Of a stretch of DNA of 64,000 nucleotides, positions 7,924-17,660 are shown in pieces (position 1 is the stretch's first letter; each line of letters begins with the position of its first letter). The position numbers were made by a program, and so were the translations under genes. The notes beneath the pieces were generated by a model. That model had not been told where the DNA came from, did no database searches, and worked only from the letters and a program-made list of their open reading frames with translations. The DNA is from Desulfobacteraceae bacterium Eth-SRB1 (GTDB lineage: Bacteria > Desulfobacterota > Desulfobacteria > Desulfobacterales > ETH-SRB1). The stretch is taken from contig RPGP01000040.1 of NCBI GenBank assembly GCA_004193555.1, positions 1,121,127 through 1,185,126 of the forward strand. The letters run 5' to 3'.

Positions 7924-10813
7924 GTTTCAATCCACGCCCCCGCATGGGGGGCGACCATAAAAGCAAATGATTTTGAGCTGCTTCCCGGGTTTCAATCCAC
8001 GCCCCCGCATGGGGGGCGACAAACCCTTGCCAGCCAGTATGATGTTTTGGTTGTGTTTCAATCCACGCCCCCGCATGGGGGGCGACCAAAACCCCATGCA
8101 AGCAAATCATTCTGGACCTGTTTCAATCCACGCCCCCGCATGGGGGGCGACTTTGTTTTGAACATAGGCCATAACCAATTAGTCAGTTTCAATCCACGCC
8201 CCCGCATGGGGGGCGACCTGATTAATTTATGGTCTGTCCATGTGCGATAACCCGTTTCAATCCACGCCCCCGCATGGGGGGCGACTGCTTCGAAACCGCG
8301 GGATAAGCGACAGACCCTCTGTTTCAATCCACGCCCCCGCATGGGGGGCGACTCGTTTTTAGGCGCCGCTAAATCTTGTTTCTTGGGTTTCAATCCACGC
8401 CCCCGCATGGGGGGCGACTTCATCCAGAACGTGATGAATATCCATAACCGTGTTTCAATCCACGCCCCCGCATGGGGGGCGACCGACTATCTTTGTTCTG
8501 GACATCAACAGATATTTGTTTCAATCCACGCCCCCGCATGGGGGGCGACTAACAATCTGTTTAACATCTATTCTCCTTCCGGGTTTCAATCCACGCCCCC
8601 GCATGGGGGGCGACAAGACCAATATTGTGTTTTTTCCATATTCTGCGGGTTTCAATCCACGCCCCCGCATGGGGGGCGACCGGTCCCGACCTATCTTTGC
8701 AGACAGGTCTTTGTCTGTTTCAATCCACGCCCCCGCATGGGGGGCGACTTTCTTTTTCCATCCAGCTATGCAAATCTTGGATGTTTCAATCCACGCCCCC
8801 GCATGGGGGGCGACTTTATACATAAGCCTCCTAACAGTGTAATAGATGTAGTTTCAATCCACGCCCCCGCATGGGGGGCGACGACTGGAAAGGGGAGGAA
8901 TATAAGGCGATTGTGAGTTTCAATCCACGCCCCCGCATGGGGGGCGACTGGTCAATTTTTGATAAGAGGATAAAAGGTAAATATGTTTCAATCCACGCCC
9001 CCGCATGGGGGGCGACGGATGAAGCCAGGCGCGGCGGGACTCAGAACCCCGGTTTCAATCCACGCCCCCGCATGGGGGGCGACCTGCTGATACCGTCATG
9101 GGCATCACAGCATTAATGGTTTCAATCCACGCCCCCGCATGGGGGGCGACAAAGATGCAAAAACGCTATATGGACTGATATATGGTTTCAATCCACGCCC
9201 CCGCATGGGGGGCGACACAAACAACTAAATGCCTGTAAAAATCATATGTGTTTCAATCCACGCCCCCGCATGGGGGGCGACCCGCCATATATGTTGTGTA
9301 CGGCGGGTCAACGTAGTTTCAATCCACGCCCCCGCATGGGGGGCGACCTATTAATGCAGCCAAAAACTACTGGCTGATTGCAGTTTCAATCCACGCCCCC
9401 GCATGGGGGGCGACCTGGATACTACTTCTCCACGAGTTTCAATATCAGTTTCAATCCACGCCCCCGCATGGGGGGCGACTCTCGATGGCGGCCTGCGTAT
9501 TTCTCAGCTCTCCTTGTTTCAATCCACGCCCCCGCATGGGGGGCGACCATCGACGCAGAAATACGAAGGCAAAATTACAAGTTTCAATCCACGCCCCCGC
9601 ATGGGGGGCGACCACGATATATGGATATACCGATTTTCCATATAGGTTTCAATCCACGCCCCCGCATGGGGGGCGACTCCTGCGCAGCGGTCTTGATATG
9701 CACAGGGACAAGTTTCAATCCACGCCCCCGCATGGGGGGCGACTGTATAATCATTGTCAGGTGATTGCCTGTACTCAGTTTCAATCCACGCCCCCGCATG
9801 GGGGGCGACTGCCCTGACTTCTTCCAATGATCGGTAGATGTTAGTTTCAATCCACGCCCCCGCATGGGGGGCGACGTTACTTACACAATTGCTTTGAGTA
9901 ATACGGAAGCGTTAGTTTCAATCCACGCCCCCGCATGGGGGGCGACGACATCGTTGTTTTCACCTACATTGCGATGCACTGGTTTCAATCCACGCCCCCG
10001 CATGGGGGGCGACTATAATGGGCATCTAAGAGTGGGGAAACAGCTTGTTTCAATCCACGCCCCCGCATGGGGGGCGACCGTCCTCAATATCGCTCTGATC
10101 TTCATACTCGAGTTTCAATCCACGCCCCCGCATGGGGGGCGACTGTAAACGGATTTTGTTTTTTGGCTGGTTTATATGAGTTTCAATCCACGCCCCCGCA
10201 TGGGGGGCGACCCACCAGGGCAACTCTTGATACCCTATTTTCTGTAAGGTTTCAATCCACGCCCCCGCATGGGGGGCGACACACTATAGCCATAATAGTG
10301 TTGATCTCCATTGGTTTCAATCCACGCCCCCGCATGGGGGGCGACATGATAAAACGATTACGATCACGACAATCCATAGTTTCAATCCACGCCCCCGCAT
10401 GGGGGGCGACACTGGGAGTGGGCGGCCATTTTTCTACTATGTCTGTTTCAATCCACGCCCCCGCATGGGGGGCGACTGCATCGACGTCAATGCTGATTTT
10501 TAATTGTGGATTGCGTTTCAATCCACGCCCCCGCATGGGGGGCGACATATGTAGGAGGTATTAAAATGGAGATCGTGCAAAGTTTCAATCCACGCCCCCG
10601 CATGGGGGGCGACCATTTAATTTCTTCCGGATCTCCGGCCTCAGCCGTGTTTCAATCCACGCCCCCGCATGGGGGGCGACCACATTAGGACACAACCGTC
10701 GGATATATGGCACGCGTTTCAATCCACGCCCCCGCATGGGGGGCGACTCTACCCCCTGCGTGAACCTCGGTTTTTCTACGCGTTTCAATCCACGCCCCCG
10801 CATGGGGGGCGAC
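7924..10813 (-). CRISPR. Type I-C CRISPR array, 44 repeats, 43 spacers
   Basis: Read on the plus strand, each 32-nt repeat starts GTTTCAATCCACGCC and ends GGGGGGCGAC, with a G/C stem. By eye all 44 copies are identical, including the one farthest from the leader. Spacers are mostly 33-36 nt, a few reaching 38-39 nt (for example 9876-9914). crRNA sense is the minus strand (repeat ending GGATTGAAAC), so the leader is on the cas2 side (10814-11044) and the oldest spacers are at 7956 onwards. The repeat matches the type I-C class, in agreement with the adjacent cas genes. Apparent ORFs across the array are artefacts of the repeat period. Confidence 0.98.
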
Positions 10814-11044
10814 TGTTTCTGTCTAACTTGTTAAATTTTAAAAGCTTATTTTCTGTTTTTTGCGAAACTGCTTTTCTCGACGTATAATATATTCGATTGT
10901 CAAAGAACATTATCGAAAACCTCTTTATTTACAACATAGTACACACAGTGCGAACTCCATTGGCAATATATGCCACCAAGCAAAGCCCCTGCGGGAGCAA
11001 TATCGAATACAGCTATTTGTGAGCTTCAGGTTCGCAAACGTTCT
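10814..11044 (-). promoter_or_regulatory. CRISPR leader
   Basis: 231-bp AT-rich non-coding segment between the newest repeat (ending 10813) and cas2. It should hold the array promoter and the integration-anchoring sequences. On the minus strand it contains TTGCGAACCTGAAGC close to cas2 and long A/T stretches next to the first repeat. Assigned from position and repeat polarity. Confidence 0.8.
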
Positions 11045-11335
11045 TTAAACGATCAACGGCCCCTCTTGATCAAGTGTTTTCTTGGCTCCCACATGTTCTA
11101 CGCGATGTCTCCAGTTAGAACCCAGGAAATAAAACCTCAGGCTGTCTTCCTTCAGATCAATTTCATCAATCAACCTTTGGCGAAGAACTGTCCACTGCGC
11201 TGGATCAATGATACACTCAAAAACGGAATATTGAACCCGCTGCCCATAGTCCAGACATGCTTTTGCTACCCTGCGTAGGCGACGTTGCCCTCCGTCCTTA
11301 CTTGTGGCAACATCATAGCTGACCAGTACAAACAT
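11045..11335 (-). CDS. cas2: CRISPR-associated endonuclease Cas2
   Basis: 96 aa, ferredoxin-like fold. The N-terminal strand MFVLVSYDVATSKDGGQRRLRRVAK carries the conserved Asp8; later VFECIIDPAQW and IDLKEDSLRFYFLG match type I-C Cas2. Cas2 forms the Cas1-Cas2 integrase that inserts new spacers at the leader. It is the last gene of the cas4-cas1-cas2 cluster, 12 bp after cas1, and abuts the leader. Confidence 0.96.
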   Translation of the reverse strand: MFVLVSYDVATSKDGGQRRLRRVAKACLDYGQRVQYSVFECIIDPAQWTVLRQRLIDEIDLKEDSLRFYFLGSNWRHRVEHVGAKKTLDQEGPLIV

Positions 11336-11347
11336 TTTGTTTTCCCT

Positions 11348-12379
11348 CTATCTCCACACAAAGGGTGGGTATCCATCCAGGTCTCCGCGCAGGTGTCGAG
11401 CCAGCAATAAGGCCTGCATGTGAAACAACAATCCAATTGTGACCTTTTCTTCAATAAACGGATGCATTATTTCATCCTGTTTTCTTTTCTGGTAGGCAAC
11501 AAGAACTGTCTTTCTTGTTTCATCATCCATCAATACAGCTCCTGACTCTGATTTTTTGAACCCTTTTTTTTGCACCTGTGAAAGATTTATCAGTGAAAGT
11601 GTTAAACGATCTGCAATAAAAGGACGAAATTCTTCCATCAAGTCGAGTGCAAGTCCGGGTCTTCCGGGACGGTCTCTGTGTAAAAAACCGACTGCTGGAT
11701 CCAAGCCTACAGATTCAAGGGCAGAACGGACATCGTGCATTACAAGTGTATATAAAAACGACAGCAGGCAATTTACGTTATCTAATGGTGGTCGCCGATT
11801 TCGATCCTGAAAAGAGAAGTCTTCTTTCTGAGATGTGATCAGGTGATCAAACACTTTAAAATAGACATGTGCCGCGTCGCCTTCAATGCCGCGCAGGGAA
11901 TTCAAAGACACATCTTCCTGCAAGCGCCTCAGAGAACCGCTAATCTGCCTTGACGCATAACTGACTTGATCCTTATCAAGCTTATCGGAGTGGTCTCTTA
12001 ATGCCCTTTGCAATACAGTACGACAGTTGGCGAGTTTGCCTGTAAGAACAGATCTTGCCATTTTGGCAGAAAATGTCATGTCATCAGCCCTGCGGTACTG
12101 CTCCCGCCGAAGCAGGACATTTCCTGAAACAGGCCCCTGCACCCTTGCAAGAAAACGCCCATATTCAGACAAAAAGCTGATAGCCACATCACGTTTTGCG
12201 CAAAAACCCATCAAAAACGGGCTGCAACCAACGTTGCCGAAACAGACAATCCCTCCTAACGTATGAACAGGGATGCGCAAGCGGGTCTCTTTTTCCACCC
12301 TTACGATAACCGACTCGCCTTCTTTTGCAAGATAGGCTCCCTGCGTAGTTACGAAAAGGGTGTTAAGATGTTTTTTCAT
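11348..12379 (-). CDS. cas1: CRISPR-associated endonuclease Cas1, type I-C
   Basis: 343 aa, normal length. An N-terminal beta domain, then an alpha-helical catalytic domain with metal ligands near Glu166 (GIEGDAA), His234 (GFLHRDRPGRPGLALDLMEE) and Glu249. The LHxDRPGRxSLALDL block is characteristic of the I-C group. Catalyses spacer integration with Cas2. Its ATG overlaps the cas4 stop by 4 bp, so the two are translationally coupled. Confidence 0.97.
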   Translation of the reverse strand: MKKHLNTLFVTTQGAYLAKEGESVIVRVEKETRLRIPVHTLGGIVCFGNVGCSPFLMGFCAKRDVAISFLSEYGRFLARVQGPVSGNVLLRREQYRRADDMTFSAKMARSVLTGKLANCRTVLQRALRDHSDKLDKDQVSYASRQISGSLRRLQEDVSLNSLRGIEGDAAHVYFKVFDHLITSQKEDFSFQDRNRRPPLDNVNCLLSFLYTLVMHDVRSALESVGLDPAVGFLHRDRPGRPGLALDLMEEFRPFIADRLTLSLINLSQVQKKGFKKSESGAVLMDDETRKTVLVAYQKRKQDEIMHPFIEEKVTIGLLFHMQALLLARHLRGDLDGYPPFVWR

Positions 12380-13023
12380 GATTCTCGAATCGCTCCCGAC
12401 AAGTAGCGTTTTACGGAACGCTTTCTTTCAATAGTTTTCGGCATGCATATTTTTGCCAATGAACAACTGTCACACTTTGGCGTATAGACTGGTTTTGGCG
12501 TCCGGCCGGATGCAATCAGTTTATGAAGACGCATTGCAGTGTCTTCAGTTTGCTGTCTCAATGCGCTGTCAAAGACAACATCTGTTCTCCGGCGCTTCTT
12601 CCCATAGAAAAGCGCGCCGCATGGAACTTCAACATTCAGCATTTCTTCCAGACACAGCGCCTGGGCGCAAAGCTGCACTTTGTCGCAATTATCCTTTTTG
12701 GGTTTGCCTCGTTTGTATTCCACAGGAAACGGCACCCACGCTGTCGATCCTGTTTTCAACGAAGCCGGCCGATGAAACTCGACGACATCCGCCTTACCGA
12801 TCAGTCCAAGCCGAAATGAGCGAAGCCACATGCTATACTCAATCCGAATATCACCTCTTGATTCCCGGTCGGCCGTATGAACCCGCTCATGCATAATCCG
12901 GCCTTCGGCAGTAAACAGATTTTCCGCCCATGCCTGCTCTATGTGAATCAGAGCGCACTGCCGCTCGCAGAATATGATATGCTGCAAGGCGGATAGGGGA
13001 ATGAGGTCGTCTTCTGAATACAT
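12376..13023 (-). CDS. cas4: CRISPR-associated exonuclease Cas4
   Basis: 215 aa. The RecB-like nuclease core has GKADVVEF and VEYKRGKPKK, with the Fe-S cysteines: one N-terminal (FCERQCA, Cys20) and a C-terminal cluster (CDSCSLAKIC). It trims prespacers and helps select the PAM. The N-terminal 22 residues have a diverged second copy at 14194-14259 next to cas7, separated from this gene by the RhuM-Fic gene. Confidence 0.96.
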   Translation of the reverse strand: MYSEDDLIPLSALQHIIFCERQCALIHIEQAWAENLFTAEGRIMHERVHTADRESRGDIRIEYSMWLRSFRLGLIGKADVVEFHRPASLKTGSTAWVPFPVEYKRGKPKKDNCDKVQLCAQALCLEEMLNVEVPCGALFYGKKRRRTDVVFDSALRQQTEDTAMRLHKLIASGRTPKPVYTPKCDSCSLAKICMPKTIERKRSVKRYLSGAIRES

Positions 13024-13051
13024 ATGAAAAAAATCCTGAAACTTTTCAGTA

Positions 13052-14068
13052 TCAGCCTTCCTCCGAAATAAGGTTCACAATAAGCCGAATCATCAATTCC
13101 TTCTGCCCCGGTTCACTGGTGGCCGTCAGAAGGGCAAGCGCCACGAGCGCCTTGTTGCTGAAACTTTTTTGATCCAGCAAGTCATTATTTTTGAGAAACA
13201 ACAGGAAGAGAAAAGAGCCGATCCTCTTGTTACCATCGGTGAAAGGATGATCCTTGATCACGAAATAGAGGAGATGGGCCGCCTTTTCCTCAACGCTTGA
13301 ATAAAGATCCTTACCGCCGAATGTTTGCTGCACTGCTTCGATAATTCCGGAAAGAGCATTACCACGCTCCCGGCCAAAAATCTCACTCGCCTCTTTCCTG
13401 ATCATTAATTCTTTTTTCAAGGCGGCAATGGCCTGACGGGCCTTATCAATCTTCAGGCCGGACTTGGCAACGTGTTTTGTCTCCAGAGCGGGCAGATTGT
13501 TTTCGTCATATTGCAGAAGAAGCTGCCATGTCCTTGTATAGCGGTTGACAACTTCTAAGACTGCCAGCCCTTCATCGCTGACAAGGTTATGACTTTCCAG
13601 AGTGCCTGCAAGCAGACTCAAAACCTGCCGCACATCTTCAACCCCTTTCTCGGCCAGTCTGCGCTGATTAAGCGAATAACCATGCACGAGATGGTCTTTT
13701 AGAATGGTGGTAGCCCAGATGCGAAACTGGGTGCCGCGTTTGGAATTCACCCTGTAACCTACGGAAATAATGGCATCCAGGTTATAGTAATCGACCTGGT
13801 ATGTCTTACCGTCCGAGGCAGTTGTTGCATTTTTTGCAACAACTGCTTCTCTTGCCAACTCACCGGTCTGAAAAACATTCCCGAGATGACGGGAAATAAC
13901 GGATTTGTCCCTATCTAACAACTCCGCCATCTGGTTTAAGGTTAACCAGACCGTTTCATCCTTAAGATGGACATCCAGTGCGGCTTGCCCGTCTTCAGAC
14001 TGATACAATACGATTTCGCCGAGATCGGGATTTATGCCTTCGTTTTTTCTTGCTGCCTTTCGAGTCAT
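13052..14068 (-). CDS. RhuM/Fic family protein inserted in the cas operon
   Basis: 338 aa with two parts: an N-terminal RhuM-type region (VWLTLNQMAELLDRDKSVISRHLGNVF, NLDAIISVGYRVNSKRGTQFRIWAT) that looks DNA-binding, and a C-terminal Fic/Doc domain with HPFTDGNKR at 274-282. The motif is the HxFx(D/E)GNKR form, so AMP- or phospho-transfer to a target protein is possible. It is full length with no lesions. It lies between cas7 and cas4, which are normally contiguous in type I-C operons, and is bounded by a cas4 relic. It could be a toxin-like passenger; no separate antitoxin is visible. Confidence 0.88.
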   Translation of the reverse strand: MTRKAARKNEGINPDLGEIVLYQSEDGQAALDVHLKDETVWLTLNQMAELLDRDKSVISRHLGNVFQTGELAREAVVAKNATTASDGKTYQVDYYNLDAIISVGYRVNSKRGTQFRIWATTILKDHLVHGYSLNQRRLAEKGVEDVRQVLSLLAGTLESHNLVSDEGLAVLEVVNRYTRTWQLLLQYDENNLPALETKHVAKSGLKIDKARQAIAALKKELMIRKEASEIFGRERGNALSGIIEAVQQTFGGKDLYSSVEEKAAHLLYFVIKDHPFTDGNKRIGSFLFLLFLKNNDLLDQKSFSNKALVALALLTATSEPGQKELMIRLIVNLISEEG

Positions 14069-14193
14069 TGTTATTGCTCCACGTTGCTGCGTTTTTTCTC
14101 TTCAACCGCTTACTGCTTTCCTGTTCAGCGCTGCCTGCACCCTTTGGTCATGGGTGCGTGATCGCTTTGAAATGAAGAGATTGCAAAAAACCA

Positions 14194-14259
14194 CTGCCGC
14201 TCGCAGAATAGGATATGCTTCAAGGCGGCGATGGGAAGCAGGTCGTGTTCGGTGTATAT
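14194..14259 (-). pseudogene. Relic of a second cas4 (5' end only)
   Basis: Beginning 4 bp after the cas7 stop, the minus strand reads IYTEHDLLPIAALKHILFCE then RQ, against MYSEDDLIPLSALQHIIFCE then RQ at the start of the intact cas4. About two thirds of the residues match, in register, including the Fe-S Cys. The first codon is ATA instead of ATG. Homology stops at codon 22, and the remaining 125 bp to the RhuM-Fic start is unrelated. The divergence argues against a recent tandem duplication and for recombination between two related I-C loci. Confidence 0.8.
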
Positions 14260-14263
14260 GGCG

Positions 14264-15151
14264 CTATATCTTTTCTTCAAGAGTTACGCCTTGCGGCATA
14301 TTATCCCGATCTATGGTAACATTGTAATCTGAGAATGTACGCGCAGGTTTGGCAATATCTGTTGCTCGCTTAACTGTTACAAGATCAAACAGCTTGTGTG
14401 CTGGGGCATTGCCAAGCATTGAGTCGTGTTTAAATACGATCAATTTGCGTGCATTCATTTTCCCCCGTGCCGCAGAGTGATCATGATCAAGCATGTTAAT
14501 GAGTGACTCCCATAACAGTTTTAAATCTTCTTCTGTGAATCCGGTTTGGGCTGCCAAATGTGCGGATATATAGCCTTCTGCTCGGTAAAGTGCATAAGGG
14601 ACAATATGCTTACGTCCCATAGTTCGATTATCACCGCTCTGCTGTTCAGCTTCTTTTTCGGTTGCGACAGCCATGCGGGTAATACTGATTTCCATAGGAA
14701 CAATTGATTCTATACTGCGCGCAAAGTTCAGTTGCACCGGCCCACGAACCTGGCCGCAATTAACGCCTAATGACATAACAGCTCCGAAAGTACGCACATC
14801 AAAAAAATTAGAACACATCCAGGCGCGTGCTTTTTCAACATCTGCTCCCGATCCTTTGCGTTTTTTGCTTTCACCCTCATCTTTTACTCCAACAGCTTGA
14901 TGTGCTCGTTTATGAGTTTGGTTCAGGATTGCCTTTTCTCTGATATAAATTTCGTGAGGAGATTGATTGTTTTTGACGATCTCTACAAAATTACGAATTT
15001 TCCGTTTCAGGCATACATCCGTAACAAGCCCGTAACTTGTCTCCGGATCAATACGAGGCATATTGCCGGCATCCGGATCGCCGTTGGGATTGCCATTTTC
15101 GACCTCAAAAAGATATACAAATTCGTAACGGTTATTAATAGCTTCAACCAT
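14264..15151 (-). CDS. cas7: Cas7 (Csd2), Cascade backbone subunit
   Basis: 295 aa, usual length. Starts with the Csd2 signature [25 protein letters not shown]; later sections include [21 protein letters not shown] and the [16 protein letters not shown] block. Several copies coat the crRNA spacer in the I-C Cascade. It follows cas8c by 2 bp. A cas4 relic and the RhuM-Fic gene follow where cas4 would be expected. Confidence 0.96.
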   Translation of the reverse strand: MVEAINNRYEFVYLFEVENGNPNGDPDAGNMPRIDPETSYGLVTDVCLKRKIRNFVEIVKNNQSPHEIYIREKAILNQTHKRAHQAVGVKDEGESKKRKGSGADVEKARAWMCSNFFDVRTFGAVMSLGVNCGQVRGPVQLNFARSIESIVPMEISITRMAVATEKEAEQQSGDNRTMGRKHIVPYALYRAEGYISAHLAAQTGFTEEDLKLLWESLINMLDHDHSAARGKMNARKLIVFKHDSMLGNAPAHKLFDLVTVKRATDIAKPARTFSDYNVTIDRDNMPQGVTLEEKI

Positions 15152-15153
15152 GG

Positions 15154-16860
15154 TTATCCCTCCTTCTTTTCTGCTGATTTAGTATAGAATGCCTGCCTTT
15201 GATGGTAATACCCGATAGAAAACAGACCCTGATCGTCCAAACTCAAATGAGCTGGGAATTCCTGAATGCCCTGCATGATCTCCTCAATCATATTGTCAGT
15301 ATTGCGCCCGTATTCAGCTTTTTGAATGTGATGCTGGGCTAACCTGAGCAATTGCGGGAATACAATGCGAGGCGTCGCAGACGCAGAGCCGTAAAAACGA
15401 TCCTTGATGGTTGTATTTGCACTAGGAATGGCGTCTTTCTGGGCCTTTTCAAGGGCAGCAAAAAGCCTCCCAAGCCGATACGCAACGTTAGTCGATTCTT
15501 TGTTTAATGCCATATTTACCTCCATAGATTTATTGGTAATACGATATTTTCTGACCAGACACGCCTTTATCAGAGCCGCACGAAGGTAGTTAACTGTCTG
15601 ATCCGCCCGTATGCGATTTATGACTGCTATCATTAAACTTTGAGGATAAGCCACGCCTGTTAAAATTGAACGCATAACCGACCCGGCAAGCACTGGAGAG
15701 ATATTATCCGATTTTCGCAACATTGCGGTTTCCCTTAAAAGTTGCCACATACCCGGAAATTCCGGATCGCTGTCGTAATTCTTAATTATGGACAGGTCTT
15801 TAAAGTGTTGACCAATCTTGGCGCCTATATCTCCAACTGTGCTCACATGCCAAAACCGAACGGAAAGTCGGGAAGCATTGGGAGAAAGACCAAGAATATA
15901 AAATTTAATGTCTGGATCACCGATCTCTGATGGCATCTTCCCATCCCTTACTGCCTCCAGAAACAGGCGAATATTCATTGCATCTCCAGAATCATCCTGT
16001 GGGTCAAAAACCATCCCCATAAACCCTTCTATCGGCGACTCTCTCTCTGTCCAGAAAACCGTAGCTGCATCACCAATCCGGACTTTTTGGCGACTTTCAA
16101 AGCGAAGAAGATGGTTGAGCGCAGTAGCATAGGCAAAGGCTATGTCCTCGCTGACGGGTGCATTGAAATTTTGTTTTTTATCGTAAGACAGAAAGGCCTC
16201 CAGGTTAAATGAAATAATGGCTGCGCCGGATGTTTGAGCTCCTCTAACGCCTTTTATTTTGGGATGCAACCGGGAGATCGGAGCTTGTTTTCCACTTACC
16301 AGACAGGTTGCAAATTGATCCGAGCTTTTCTCCTTATAATGTTTTAACCAGGCTTTCTGAATTTTGGGCCGTTCGTGCATGTATTGCAAATCACCGTCAA
16401 GCTGAAAAACAAAATTCATGCCTGCCATTTCGTTCCAATGTGACAGATTGGGTGCATCTTCCGGATTCCACGAGTCGAGAAAAAATAATACGGCTACCAT
16501 GCCATCATCATCCAGATTATTACCAATGATATGATGAAGCTCCTTGAAGGCTGAAAAACATTGAAGAATGCGTTTGTTATTTTCTTTATTGCCCGCTCCG
16601 AACATATAGCTGGTATTGTCCCACATAAAATTTGGTGCAATATTGGAGGCTCTCTTCACTCCTTCCGGCACAGTAAGTTGTTTCGGCACCTGTTTTTTAT
16701 TCAGGGTTTCTCTTATATCCTTAGTTTGAAGAAGTTCTCCCCTGTGGTTAATTACCAGAACAAAATGGATCTTCTGCCTTCCAAATCCCAGCAAAGGTAT
16801 ATCAGTTTCTGAATTATTTTTTAATCTGTCATAATAAGCGCTTAATGCCTGAAGAATCAT
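15154..16860 (-). CDS. cas8c: Cas8c (Csd1), Cascade large subunit
   Basis: 568 aa. Csd1 features: [13 protein letters not shown] at the start, NPGx-like [32 protein letters not shown] and the C-terminal helical part with [12 protein letters not shown] and [12 protein letters not shown]. It recognises the PAM, and in I-C an internal start usually also supplies the small subunit Cas11c; which in-frame codon would do that cannot be settled here. Start overlaps cas5 by 4 bp and the end is 2 bp from cas7. Confidence 0.95.
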   Translation of the reverse strand: MILQALSAYYDRLKNNSETDIPLLGFGRQKIHFVLVINHRGELLQTKDIRETLNKKQVPKQLTVPEGVKRASNIAPNFMWDNTSYMFGAGNKENNKRILQCFSAFKELHHIIGNNLDDDGMVAVLFFLDSWNPEDAPNLSHWNEMAGMNFVFQLDGDLQYMHERPKIQKAWLKHYKEKSSDQFATCLVSGKQAPISRLHPKIKGVRGAQTSGAAIISFNLEAFLSYDKKQNFNAPVSEDIAFAYATALNHLLRFESRQKVRIGDAATVFWTERESPIEGFMGMVFDPQDDSGDAMNIRLFLEAVRDGKMPSEIGDPDIKFYILGLSPNASRLSVRFWHVSTVGDIGAKIGQHFKDLSIIKNYDSDPEFPGMWQLLRETAMLRKSDNISPVLAGSVMRSILTGVAYPQSLMIAVINRIRADQTVNYLRAALIKACLVRKYRITNKSMEVNMALNKESTNVAYRLGRLFAALEKAQKDAIPSANTTIKDRFYGSASATPRIVFPQLLRLAQHHIQKAEYGRNTDNMIEEIMQGIQEFPAHLSLDDQGLFSIGYYHQRQAFYTKSAEKKEG

Positions 16861-17510
16861 GCTTTCACCTCCTGTCCGTCAAATGGAGGCACGTCAATAA
16901 TGCCATTTTGCATAACCGCTCTGAAAAACTTCGCTTCCATGTTGTCATTAAAATCTATATCATGAAGCATCCATCCCAGCTCCTGCTTGCCGGTAAGTTT
17001 TGATATCGGAATGCCATCCTTTATTAATTCAAAGTGTGCGGGGAATTCACGGCAGCCAAGATAAGGATGATGAAAACACTGTCCCTTGCGAGCGCGGCGG
17101 TCAAAAATTTCTTTGTGCTTGGCGGCATTATTATCTTCAAAACCTGTAAACTCAAAATGCGCTTCAATAACGTAAGAAACATCCCGCAGCACCATTGCCG
17201 CACGCTGCTGGCGATTATCTTCAATAAAGACCTCAACAGGAGAACAACCGTCTTTCATTGCCTTTTTAATCGTACCCACTGGCAATTTTCCGGCAAGTTC
17301 ATTGCGCCGGATATTATCAAATCTCACAAAATTCATTACATGGATACGATCCACTACCCAGCTTATCGCCGGTTTCCAGTAAATTGCCTCCAAAATCCCG
17401 CGGGCTGCAGATGGTGTCATCACATCGTAACTTACCCGTTCCACCTTCATCTCCGGCCGTGTAAAACAGGCATATTCTCCCCAGACTCTTAATTTGACGC
17501 CATAAGACAT
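16857..17510 (-). CDS. cas5: Cas5c, crRNA-processing and 5'-handle-binding subunit
   Basis: 217 aa. Contains VKLRVWGEYACFTRPEMKVERVSYDVMTPSAARGILEAIYWKP. In I-C, Cas5c replaces Cas6: it cuts pre-crRNA 3' of the repeat hairpin and keeps the 11-nt handle. Tyr44 is the likely equivalent of the catalytic Tyr known from Bacillus halodurans Cas5c. First gene of the tightly overlapped cas5-cas8c-cas7 block. The mini-array lies directly upstream. Confidence 0.95.
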   Translation of the reverse strand: MSYGVKLRVWGEYACFTRPEMKVERVSYDVMTPSAARGILEAIYWKPAISWVVDRIHVMNFVRFDNIRRNELAGKLPVGTIKKAMKDGCSPVEVFIEDNRQQRAAMVLRDVSYVIEAHFEFTGFEDNNAAKHKEIFDRRARKGQCFHHPYLGCREFPAHFELIKDGIPISKLTGKQELGWMLHDIDFNDNMEAKFFRAVMQNGIIDVPPFDGQEVKA

Positions 17511-17530
17511 ATAGTATCTCTCCTTTCCAT

Positions 17531-17625
17531 CAAGTATCCACGCCCATATGTAAGTATGGGCGACTTTTCTTTTGGAATTACATCATCACATTGTTTCAAT
17601 CCACAACCCAATTTAATAGGGTGAC
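17531..17625 (-). CRISPR. Degenerate two-repeat mini-array with pseudo-spacer (candidate CreR/CreA-like guide)
   Basis: In crRNA sense (minus), the upstream pseudo-repeat (17625-17593) starts GTCACCC, has a short ACCC/GGGT stem and ends with the exact 11-nt handle TGGATTGAAAC. A 28-nt pseudo-spacer follows (17592-17565). The downstream pseudo-repeat (17564-17531) keeps GTCGCCCATA...TATGGGCG, an 8-bp Cas5c-type hairpin with paired substitutions, but its handle is decayed to TGGATACTTG. Only the parts needed to make one crRNA are conserved. The pseudo-spacer begins AATGTGATGATGTAAT and matches a promoter at 18503-18518. It lies between NYN and cas5. Structure is seen directly; function is inferred. 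Confidence 0.85.
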
Positions 17626-17626
17626 A

Positions 17627-17655
17627 TATATAATTTAAAAAACACAGAAAGTCAG
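17627..17655 (-). promoter_or_regulatory. Possible promoter of the mini-array
   Basis: Minus strand CTGACT (17655-17650), 17-bp spacing and TATATA (17632-17627), directly upstream of the first pseudo-repeat and immediately after the NYN stop codon. The -35 is weak (4 of 6). It would let the guide be made when the operon promoter is repressed. Confidence 0.35.
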
Positions 17656-17660
17656 TCATG

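Noticed and set aside
7910-10887. Many overlapping ORFs on both strands with repeated RPRMGGD or APHAGAWIET peptides
   Set aside because: They are translations of the 32-nt CRISPR repeat and spacers, not genes.
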